19,388 nt of DNA from RGIG4103 sp045644605 (GTDB lineage: Bacteria; Bacillota; Clostridia; RUG12999). The position numbers and the translations under genes were made by a program. The stretch spans positions 1 through 19,388 of the forward strand of contig JAZRHB010000007.1 of assembly GCA_045644605.1 (NCBI GenBank), read 5' to 3'. Shown piece by piece: positions 1 to 6,455 of the stretch; the stretch's first letter is position 1; each line of letters starts with the position of its first letter. Under the pieces are notes generated by a model, which was not told where the DNA came from, ran no database searches, and was given only the letters and a program-made list of their open reading frames with translations.

Positions 1-215
1 ACAATGGCAAGTCCCTCTCTTGCATAAAGCTCGTTACGTTTTGGTTTGAGACGGCCAAGCGGAACCCCGATAAGCAAAAGAACTGCCATTACCGGCAAAA
101 AGGAAAATCCGGCAGATTCTTTGTAAATAAGTGCCGTTATAACGGGAAGCAGCATAAACGCCGCTTCAAGCATTAACAGCTTCCCGTTTATTTTAAGAAG
201 TAGTTTATAATTCAT
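1..215 (-). CDS. trkH: TrkH family potassium uptake protein, N-terminal fragment
   Basis: This is the first 71 codons of a gene that runs off the left edge. Reading the complement from the ATG at 213-215 gives a protein starting MNYKLLLKINGKLLMLEA, with two hydrophobic stretches (about residues 12-28 and 35-52), then LGRLKPKRNELYAREG. The charged loop ending in YAREG followed by a new hydrophobic stretch is typical of the TrkH/KtrB start, where the first helices precede the four pore repeats. TrkH is the membrane channel subunit that carries K+ inward under control of the cytoplasmic TrkA ring. The ATG lies 11 bases past the trkA stop codon, and its ribosome site (GGAGAA, about 220-226) touches the end of trkA, so the two are co-transcribed and probably translationally coupled. 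Function beyond the N-terminus cannot be checked here. Confidence 0.85.
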   Translation of the reverse strand, partial: MNYKLLLKINGKLLMLEAAFMLLPVITALIYKESAGFSFLPVMAVLLLIGVPLGRLKPKRNELYAREGLAI

Positions 216-226
216 ATACTGTTCTC

Positions 227-1612
227 CTATACGGTTCCCAGGTGAGACGGTTTAAGACTTAATATATTTTCAATATCGTAAAGTCCTTTGTTTGTTGTCA
301 CTATTATAACCGTATCACCAAGCTCAATAGTAGATTTGCCGTTTGGAATAAATCCGCTGTTTCCGCGGTGAATAAATGCAATAAGAACGCCGGGACGGAT
401 TTTAAGCTGTTCAATAGGAACGGACAGCATATCGGAGTTTTCGCGTATGCGGAACTCAAGCACTTCAACCTTATCATCAATGATGTGGTGCAGGGATTCA
501 ACGTTACTACCTATGGAATTCTGCATAACACGTACATATTTGATAATATGGTCAGCAGTAATATATTTAGGATAAACAACGCTGCCGATATCCATAGATT
601 TAAGCATATCATCAAAATCAAAATGCTTGATTTTGGTAAATATTTTTGCGTTCGGAGAATATTGCGAAACGTACATAGACATAATTACGTTCTGCTCATC
701 AAGCCCCGTAAGTGTAGCAACAGCGTCCGCTTCCTCAATTCCTTCTTCGTGGAGAAGCTGATTATCCGTACCGTCACCGTGAATTATCATGGCTCCGGGC
801 AAAAGCTCGGAAAGTTCTTCGCAGCGCTGCAGATTTTCTTCGATGATTTTAACACGAATGCCAACCTGAAGCAGCATTTTTGTAAGATAATAGGTAAGTC
901 TGCCGCCGCCTATTATTATCATATCCTTGATTTTGTGCGAAGAAGCGCCGATTTTTTTAAAAAATTCGTGTGCGCTACTTGGAGAAGCAAGGAATGATAT
1001 TACATCGTTTGGCATAAGCTCGGTAGAACCGTTAGGTATAAACACGTCGCTGCCACGCTGAATTGCGCATATAAAAATATCGGATTTTACGGTAGATTTT
1101 AAATTTTCAATTTTAACGCCGCAAAGGACGTTACCCTGTGAAATACGGAAGTTAATAACCTCAACCCTGCTTTTTGCAAAGGTTTCAACCTTAATTGCCG
1201 ACGGGAAACGAATAGTTCTTGAAATTTCGCTTGCGGCTGCAAGCTCGGGATTAATTATCATACTGAGTCCAAGATCATCTTTAACCAAATGGATTCCGTC
1301 AGCATAAACGGGGTTTCGTACACGGGCAATTGTGTTTGCCGCACCGAGTTTCTTTGCAATAAGACAAGTGAGAAGATTAAGCTCATCAGACAGTGTTACC
1401 GCAATAAGAAGGTCGCAGGTTTTAGCGCCCGCTTCTTCAAGAACGGTGGCACTTCCGCCGTTACCGTGAACACACATTACATCTAACATATCTCCAACCT
1501 GATGCAGTCTTTCAACATCATTATCTACAATAACAATATCATGGTTTTCGCTTGCAAGCTGCTCGGCAATTGTGCCGCCAACTTTTCCGCATCCTACTAT
1601 GATAATTTTCAT
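227..1612 (-). CDS. trkA: Trk system potassium uptake regulator TrkA
   Basis: The 461-residue length is normal for a two-module TrkA. It has two RCK-N (Rossmann) plus RCK-C units in tandem. The first begins at residue 2 with the nucleotide motif GCGKVG (7-12) and the acidic end of strand 2 at D30, as expected for NAD(H) binding. The second begins near 231 with GGGRLT (235-240), where the third glycine of the motif is replaced, and E258-E259. RCK-C segments around 140-220 and 380-450 end in the typical G-D-x-(V/I)-I strand (for example LGDTVIIV, 431-438). TrkA is the cytoplasmic gating ring of the TrkH channel, which follows 11 bases downstream. The ATG at 1610-1612 has an AAAGGGG ribosome site. 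Transcription probably starts from the sigma-A promoter at 1644-1672. Identification is secure. The weaker second nucleotide motif suggests that this half may bind nucleotide differently. Confidence 0.96.
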   Translation of the reverse strand: MKIIIVGCGKVGGTIAEQLASENHDIVIVDNDVERLHQVGDMLDVMCVHGNGGSATVLEEAGAKTCDLLIAVTLSDELNLLTCLIAKKLGAANTIARVRNPVYADGIHLVKDDLGLSMIINPELAAASEISRTIRFPSAIKVETFAKSRVEVINFRISQGNVLCGVKIENLKSTVKSDIFICAIQRGSDVFIPNGSTELMPNDVISFLASPSSAHEFFKKIGASSHKIKDMIIIGGGRLTYYLTKMLLQVGIRVKIIEENLQRCEELSELLPGAMIIHGDGTDNQLLHEEGIEEADAVATLTGLDEQNVIMSMYVSQYSPNAKIFTKIKHFDFDDMLKSMDIGSVVYPKYITADHIIKYVRVMQNSIGSNVESLHHIIDDKVEVLEFRIRENSDMLSVPIEQLKIRPGVLIAFIHRGNSGFIPNGKSTIELGDTVIIVTTNKGLYDIENILSLKPSHLGTV

Positions 1613-1643
1613 ATTAATGCCCCTTTACATATATTATAAGCAT

Positions 1644-1672
1644 ATTTTACCACATTTTTTTTAACTTATCAA
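1644..1672 (-). promoter_or_regulatory. sigma-A promoter of trkA-trkH
   Basis: On the minus strand TTGATA (1667-1672) and TAAAAT (1644-1649) are 17 bases apart. A start would fall about 30 bases ahead of the trkA ATG. A second AT-rich -10-like string (TATAAT, near 1632-1637) lies downstream but has no good -35. Confidence 0.7.
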
Positions 1673-1681
1673 TAGGCTATT

Positions 1682-1711
1682 AAAAAAAGCCGGAGTCTTT
1701 GCTCCGGCTTT
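1682..1711 (-). terminator. Rho-independent terminator of the 1148-residue protein gene
   Basis: A perfect 10-bp stem (AAAGCCGGAG at 1686-1695 with 1702-1711) and a 6-base loop are followed on the minus strand by a run of seven T. It starts six bases after the stop codon of the gene at 1717-5163 and insulates it from the trkA promoter. Confidence 0.9.
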
Positions 1712-1716
1712 ACCGT

Positions 1717-4700
1717 TTATATAAGTTCTATTACTGCTGTGCTTCTCGGCGGGAGAGTTGCTTTAAGCTTATAAATACATCCGTCTTTTATAAATTTTGT
1801 GAATTTGGCGTCTGTGCAGATTATATCTTTGATTCCGCCTATATTAATATCAACGGTTACTTCTGCAGGAAGATGTTCCATATGATATGATGTGTAGTTA
1901 AACAGTACAAGAACTGTTTTACCTTCTTTTGTTGTAAAGGCGGAAAGTCCGCATCCGTTTGCTTTAACGGGCGCATCGGTAATTTCGGAAAGCACAGTTT
2001 CCATAGCTTCGTGCATAAGATTGCTTATGTTTTCTCTTCCAAACTGTATCAACTCGCTATACCAGTGCAGTCCAAGCGTTGGTGCAGGCGCATTTACAAG
2101 TACAGCACGTCCGTTTTTAAGAATTGCAGGTGTATTTTCGTTTGCGGATATGACAACATCTGCGCCACAAGCTTCGTATTGATATTCAACATCAAGCGGA
2201 TAGATATTTTCTTCTTTGTTGCCGAAATAAAGTGTATTTGTATGAACAGTACGTGCATTTTTCTTAACACCAAAAATATCTTCAAGCCCGTCAACATCGC
2301 TTGTTGCAATAAGGCTTACGCCGTTTTTGTAAAGATTTCGGATGTGTGAAAGTGTTTCGGTATCAAGATTTTTGCAGGATGCAAGCACCAACACGTTTGT
2401 TTCGTCGGAAGTAAGTGTTCGGATGGTATCGTTTTTAAGTGCAAACCCTGCACCGTACCCCGATTTTCTTGCAACCGAGTTAATAAAGCTTTGCGTACAT
2501 TCGCTCTTATTATAGAATAAATTACAGTTATAATTGTCCTGATACTGAAGGTCATAGTGGTCATCTTCGGGATTGTAATCCGTTACAAAGGCAAGGGTTT
2601 TAAGAGGTTTTGCAGGATTATATATATTTACATATTTCCAGCGTTTTACAAAATCTTCCATATACTCTGTATATGTATCACGCATCATAAATCCGTAGTC
2701 GCGCCAGTAGTCATATGTGCCGTCTGCCTTTTTGTATGCAGTTGAATATACATATTCAAATGCCTGTGTTGCGTGGTAATACGGCGGGAAATTAAGGTCT
2801 GAACCAAACGGCGGACGTGCATATGCAACAAGTCCGTCTGGACAGCATATATTGTAGCCAATATACATTTCGGGATAAATTTTAAGGTTCGGGTTATGCA
2901 GTTTGAACGTCATTGCCGCAAAGCTTCCGCGGAACGCATAATATGCACAGCAGGACGGATAATCCTCAAACTGATACCATCCTTTATAAACCTCGGAAAT
3001 ATCACGGTCAACATCAAGTCCGACATATTTGAGCATATTGTATGTACCGTTAGGTGTTCCATATATCGGGAACGGACCGTAGGAAGCACGCTTAATATCG
3101 GGATTGATTTTTTCGAAAAATTCGTTCTGGTCAGCAATCCTCTGCATATTTTTTTCGTCGTGGAATTTAAGCCACTCACGAGCGCATATATTGATAAGCT
3201 TTGCAAGGTCAGCATTTGTAAATTCATCATCTGCTGTAAATGTAAATTCCTTGCTGTATTCGGGGAACTTTTCGAAAAATTCCACAAGCTCTTCTTTTAT
3301 ATGCGGAAGATTATAGGTTTTAATTCTGAACATATCGTCACGATGAGATTTAATATAGTGATAGGACATAAAATCCGCATTTTTAATGCCGTCCATATAT
3401 TTTTCGGTATTTTCCCAGTCTGCCTGAGTACGTTTGGCCAGCCACATAAACCATTTTCTGCCGAACACTTTATTTATTCTGTAAATCTGTTTGTCAATTC
3501 CTATCTGCGGAGTAAATGCACTGCAGGCGAAATAATGTTCGAAATTACCGCTTACTTCGGGAGAATACACATCAAATGCATCCCTGTCAAGGAAGTTTAT
3601 TTCGTTTGGTGTTGAATACATAAACGGAAGTCCGCTTAAAATAGGTGCGGGCACATCGTCTGATACAACTTCAAAAGTTATATCTGTTTCTTTTATAATG
3701 CTGTCGCCTTCAAACACTTCAAAAGCAAGCTTGTAAAGCTTTGGTTCAAGCGGAACTAAAGCCACGTTGTAATCGTATACGTTCATATCGGTACCGAGGA
3801 AGTTTGTTTCGGTTATTACAGATTGAACCGAAATATGCGATTCTATCATGGTCGAATATACATCGAGAAGATGTGCCTTAACGGAGATTTCATCAAAAGG
3901 AGATGCAGTTCTTATGCGAAGTGTTAGTCTTATTCTTTCGCCCGGCATAAAGTAGTGGTTATTTTTAAGATGTTCAACTACCTTATCACGTTCGGGTAAA
4001 TCAGCCGGTACTTTTGAAATAACCTGTTTGTCTGAAGGAGATATAAATTCATAGGCGTTTTCTGTAAGCTTTTCGCCATTATAAAGAAGCTTACCGTCTG
4101 TATCAAATATCATTTCAACATTGTTTCTTGCCTGCAGATGATATCCTTCGGCGAGCCATTTTGATGCACCGATTGCAATCTTTACATCTTTGGATGCGAA
4201 AATGTCGGAAACGGCAAATTCCTTTTTAATCGGGAAAGCGGTAATTCCAAAATAATCACAAATGTACTGCCAGTGAACGTGTGGGTCGATTGTGCAAAGC
4301 TCTCCGTTTTTAAGATAAAGTGTAACGCTGTCTGTACCTTTCATAAGACGGATGTACACGTTGTCAAGGGTGTCGTGAATAACGCTGTACTGACTGCGGT
4401 TTGCAGGTATTTCTTCCGGACAGGATGAAGAACCGCCTGAAAGACGACAACGGAAAAGATTTATACTGTCCTTTTTTGTAATTTCAAAAGCAAGCTTAAA
4501 CGGATAAAGTCCACCATATGTAAGAGGAAGAGAAACCTCTTTTTCAGCCACAATGGTTTCTTCTTTTACGTCATCTGCAGTAAGAAGAATGTCATTAAAA
4601 ACAAGACAGCCTGCAAACTCGCGTCTGCCTATTCCCACGCGGCCTGCATTGCGGTTGTCAAGGTCAAAATCAAATGAAAAACCGGCAAAATTACCGGAAA

Positions 4701-5163
4701 TTGTATTTCCCGATACATCGGCTTTAAATTCATATGTTTCATCCACATTCAAATCAACATTGTAGTATGTTCTGCTATTTATTTCTTCGCTTTTGATTAC
4801 GTTTAAATCAATAAGGGAAATTGTAAGCTTTCCTTCAAGGTTATATACAATTTCAAGTTTTTTTCCGCATTTTGAAACAGTGTTATAATCAAACACAATA
4901 AAAAGTCCGGCATTGCGGAATACGTTACGGGCCTGTGCTGCAATTGAAAAAGATGTACTTGTAAACTTTGATTTAAAGCCTAATGAAAAATCATAAAGAG
5001 GAGGAGTCATAAGAAAATGCTTGTTTCCCGAACAGTTAAGACTGTAGCCGCCGTTTTCAACGCGGCCGTGTTTATGTTCAAGGTTAGACGTTTTCTCAAC
5101 CTCAATATTATAGGCTGCAAATTCGTCCGTATGTGTAGAAAAATCCTCGTAAAATCTGTACAT
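1717..5163 (-). CDS. Large glycosidase-like protein of unassigned family
   Basis: The protein has 1148 residues and no signal peptide or membrane helix, so it is probably cytoplasmic. I do not recognise a named family. The apparent order is: an N-terminal beta-rich part resembling a concanavalin-like fold (about 1-200, starting MYRFYEDFST); further beta domains (about 205-505); a likely TIM barrel (about 515-850) rich in Trp, Tyr and His; a Rossmann-like segment (about 855-1060, with VLVLAS at 924-929 and GVSLIATSD at 948-956) like the trimerisation domain of GH42-type beta-galactosidases; and a small C-terminal beta domain (about 1070-1148). Acidic candidates for catalysis are DDE (645-647) and E765 in KIYPEMY. 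The architecture suggests a glycoside hydrolase acting on imported oligosaccharides, which is inference. The ATG at 5161-5163 has an AGAAGG ribosome site and a strong promoter. The gene is monocistronic, bounded by terminators on both sides. Confidence 0.7.
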   Translation of the reverse strand: MYRFYEDFSTHTDEFAAYNIEVEKTSNLEHKHGRVENGGYSLNCSGNKHFLMTPPLYDFSLGFKSKFTSTSFSIAAQARNVFRNAGLFIVFDYNTVSKCGKKLEIVYNLEGKLTISLIDLNVIKSEEINSRTYYNVDLNVDETYEFKADVSGNTISGNFAGFSFDFDLDNRNAGRVGIGRREFAGCLVFNDILLTADDVKEETIVAEKEVSLPLTYGGLYPFKLAFEITKKDSINLFRCRLSGGSSSCPEEIPANRSQYSVIHDTLDNVYIRLMKGTDSVTLYLKNGELCTIDPHVHWQYICDYFGITAFPIKKEFAVSDIFASKDVKIAIGASKWLAEGYHLQARNNVEMIFDTDGKLLYNGEKLTENAYEFISPSDKQVISKVPADLPERDKVVEHLKNNHYFMPGERIRLTLRIRTASPFDEISVKAHLLDVYSTMIESHISVQSVITETNFLGTDMNVYDYNVALVPLEPKLYKLAFEVFEGDSIIKETDITFEVVSDDVPAPILSGLPFMYSTPNEINFLDRDAFDVYSPEVSGNFEHYFACSAFTPQIGIDKQIYRINKVFGRKWFMWLAKRTQADWENTEKYMDGIKNADFMSYHYIKSHRDDMFRIKTYNLPHIKEELVEFFEKFPEYSKEFTFTADDEFTNADLAKLINICAREWLKFHDEKNMQRIADQNEFFEKINPDIKRASYGPFPIYGTPNGTYNMLKYVGLDVDRDISEVYKGWYQFEDYPSCCAYYAFRGSFAAMTFKLHNPNLKIYPEMYIGYNICCPDGLVAYARPPFGSDLNFPPYYHATQAFEYVYSTAYKKADGTYDYWRDYGFMMRDTYTEYMEDFVKRWKYVNIYNPAKPLKTLAFVTDYNPEDDHYDLQYQDNYNCNLFYNKSECTQSFINSVARKSGYGAGFALKNDTIRTLTSDETNVLVLASCKNLDTETLSHIRNLYKNGVSLIATSDVDGLEDIFGVKKNARTVHTNTLYFGNKEENIYPLDVEYQYEACGADVVISANENTPAILKNGRAVLVNAPAPTLGLHWYSELIQFGRENISNLMHEAMETVLSEITDAPVKANGCGLSAFTTKEGKTVLVLFNYTSYHMEHLPAEVTVDINIGGIKDIICTDAKFTKFIKDGCIYKLKATLPPRSTAVIELI

Positions 5164-5194
5164 AAAAAAACACCTTCTTCTTATTGTTACACTT

Positions 5195-5223
5195 AGAATA
5201 GCACATTAAATTAGAAAAGTCAA
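5195..5223 (-). promoter_or_regulatory. sigma-A promoter of the 1148-residue protein gene
   Basis: On the minus strand TTGACT (5218-5223) and TATTCT (5195-5200) have a 17-base spacer, about 30 bases ahead of the start codon. No operator-like repeat is visible beside it. Confidence 0.75.
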
Positions 5224-5273
5224 CACAAAAAAACGAAAAAATTCGAAAGAAAACCAAAAGCGAACAATAAATA

Positions 5274-5303
5274 TAAACGCAGATGCACATGCATCTGCGT
5301 TTA
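5274..5303 (-). terminator. Hairpin terminator after the Cys-rich protein gene
   Basis: TAAACGCAGATGCA (5274-5287) and its exact reverse complement (5290-5303) are separated by only two bases, so the real loop must open a few base pairs at the tip. It lies six bases after the stop codon at 5309, and the minus strand continues in a T-rich tract (about 5260-5276). The near-perfect symmetry could also stop transcripts arriving from the other side. Confidence 0.75.
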
Positions 5304-5308
5304 TGAGT

Positions 5309-6133
5309 TTAAAGTCCTTTTGAACCGCAACGGGTATCTTCGCAATCTTTCGGCGGATAGAACTCATCGTACGGGAACTGGATTTTTTCAAATAATGAAC
5401 ACGGGTCATCTTCGTTTGCGGATGAAGATGTGCATTCTTTATCGGGAATGCAGTAATCATAACTCGGTACCATAAGCTGTGTGCTGCGCTGAAGACGTAC
5501 AATAACGAAAATACCTATTGTCACATATACACGTTTTCTGTCATCAAACTGACCAAGCTCGCCGCCAAACAGATTGCAGATGCAATCGGGAATGCGGTTT
5601 TTGTCGTCTTCGCAGTCGGCGTCACAGCGACGGCATTCCTGTTCGCAGCACGCATCCACAAGCTTTGCATTAAGAGCAATCGGGTCAACTACTTCAACAA
5701 CGGCTTTCGGCAAGTTTGTGCTTTTCGGTTCAATAACATCCGGACCGCCGCGGTATTCGGATGTGAACATATATGCACTGCCTTCACTGCCGTATAAAAT
5801 CACTTTTTTTGTGTAGGTTGCAAGTCCGTCAACATAGCATGGTCTGCCAACGTGGCAAAGCTCAAGGTTGATTCTGAAATAGAAACAGATATCAACGCTG
5901 TAATAACCACGATTGAACGGTACCTGTTCAACGTCTGTTGTAGCCCATATAATTTCCGCACGTCTGAATTTCACACTTGTTGCGCGGTCAACTCTGTCCT
6001 GGTCTTTTTCGCAGAAATAAACGCGCAGGTCTTCAAGACACTCTTTATCTTTGCAAATGTCGTAAATTTTTTCCGCCTGAATACATACGGCGTCTTCCAT
6101 GCAGCCTACCGGCGCACTGTTTTCAACACTCAC
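5309..6133 (-). CDS. Cysteine-rich conserved protein, possible spore coat component
   Basis: The protein has 274 residues and 20 cysteines (about 7%), clustered at the N-terminus (11-41), in a dense central group (DACCEQECRRCDADC, about residues 162-176) and at the C-terminus. There is no signal peptide or transmembrane helix. Beta-strand segments such as YYSVDICFYFRINLEL, VILYGSEGSAYMF and VYVTIGIFVIVRLQ lie between the Cys clusters. From memory, Clostridia carry proteins with similar strands around a VILYGSEG-like segment, usually annotated hypothetical. I do not know a demonstrated function. A spore coat or other cross-linked structural role, or metal binding, would fit the cysteines but is inference. 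The start is GTG (6131-6133), chosen because a perfect AAGGAGG (6141-6147) sits seven bases ahead. The gene stands alone, with its own terminator. Confidence 0.7.
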   Translation of the reverse strand: MSVENSAPVGCMEDAVCIQAEKIYDICKDKECLEDLRVYFCEKDQDRVDRATSVKFRRAEIIWATTDVEQVPFNRGYYSVDICFYFRINLELCHVGRPCYVDGLATYTKKVILYGSEGSAYMFTSEYRGGPDVIEPKSTNLPKAVVEVVDPIALNAKLVDACCEQECRRCDADCEDDKNRIPDCICNLFGGELGQFDDRKRVYVTIGIFVIVRLQRSTQLMVPSYDYCIPDKECTSSSANEDDPCSLFEKIQFPYDEFYPPKDCEDTRCGSKGL

Positions 6134-6186
6134 AATAAAACCTCCTTAAAAATATGTACCTATTCTTTCACGATATAGGTGTACTA

Positions 6187-6214
6187 TATAATATGTAAGC
6201 AGGTGCGAAAATGT
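6187..6214 (-). promoter_or_regulatory. Possible sporulation (sigma-K-type) promoter of the Cys-rich gene
   Basis: On the minus strand CATATTATA (6187-6195) fits the sigma-K -10 pattern CATANNNTA, with an AC dinucleotide 17 bases upstream (6213-6214). No convincing sigma-A pair was found in the same stretch. The pattern is short and AT-rich, so chance is a real alternative. Confidence 0.35.
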
Positions 6215-6248
6215 GCATATTTTGCAAACATTAATTTGGATAGTGCAC

Positions 6249-6277
6249 TTGACAACACACACTAAAAAGGATAAAAT
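6249..6277 (+). promoter_or_regulatory. Strong sigma-A promoter of tRNA-Arg
   Basis: TTGACA (6249-6254, perfect) and TAAAAT (6272-6277) have a 17-base spacer. The expected start near 6284 is about 12 bases before the tRNA, a normal stable-RNA arrangement. Confidence 0.85.
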
Positions 6278-6295
6278 ATATACGGTATAGAATAT

Positions 6296-6370
6296 GCCCC
6301 CGTAGTAAAGTGGATATTACAAGTCCCTCCTAAGGATTAGTCGCGTGTTCGATTCACGCCGGGGGTGCCA
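6296..6370 (+). tRNA. tRNA-Arg (anticodon CCU)
   Basis: All arms fold. The acceptor pairs 6296-6302 with 6360-6366, the D stem is GTAA/TTAC (6305-6308 with 6317-6320) with GG in its loop, the anticodon stem is 6322-6326 with 6334-6338, and the T stem is GCGTG/CACGC (6343-6347 with 6355-6359) with loop TTCGATT. The anticodon loop CTCCTAA places CCT at 6329-6331, which reads AGG (Arg). The D arm resembles E. coli argW, the same isoacceptor. CCA is encoded at 6368-6370 and the discriminator is G. The first acceptor pair is G1-U72, a wobble that is unusual but tolerable. No terminator separates this tRNA from the protein gene at 6456, so the primary transcript may extend into it. Confidence 0.95.
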
Positions 6371-6395
6371 ATATAGCAGATACCAATATTTTCGT

Positions 6396-6420
6396 TGCCG
6401 ACCGGGAGTCGAACCGGAAA
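6396..6420 (-). pseudogene. tRNA 3'-end relic (T arm plus acceptor strand only)
   Basis: On the minus strand this reads as a T arm (TCCGG, TTCGACT, CCCGG, with one mismatch in the stem) followed by GTCGGCA, which resembles the 3' acceptor strand of threonine tRNAs. CCA is missing, and the bases where the anticodon and D arms should lie are an unrelated A-rich tract. It is therefore not a functional tRNA. It lies 25 bases past tRNA-Arg in the opposite orientation. An integration scar or a decayed tRNA gene are both possible; coincidence is less likely given the near-intact T loop. Confidence 0.45.
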
Positions 6421-6455
6421 TATAAAAAAACAATCATTGTAAAGGGAGAATTTTT

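Noticed and set aside
368..997. 209-codon open frame on the plus strand inside trkA
   Set aside because: It is the antisense of the well-supported trkA coding region, has no ribosome site, and its composition is that of a shadow frame.
2896..3615. 239-codon open frame on the plus strand inside the 1148-residue protein gene
   Set aside because: The opposite frame is continuous for 3.4 kb with promoter, ribosome site and terminator. This one has none and encodes a Phe/Ile/Cys-rich shadow.
5274..5303. Restriction or operator-type palindrome near the 1148-residue protein gene
   Set aside because: Its position just past a stop codon and the following T-rich tract fit a terminator better.
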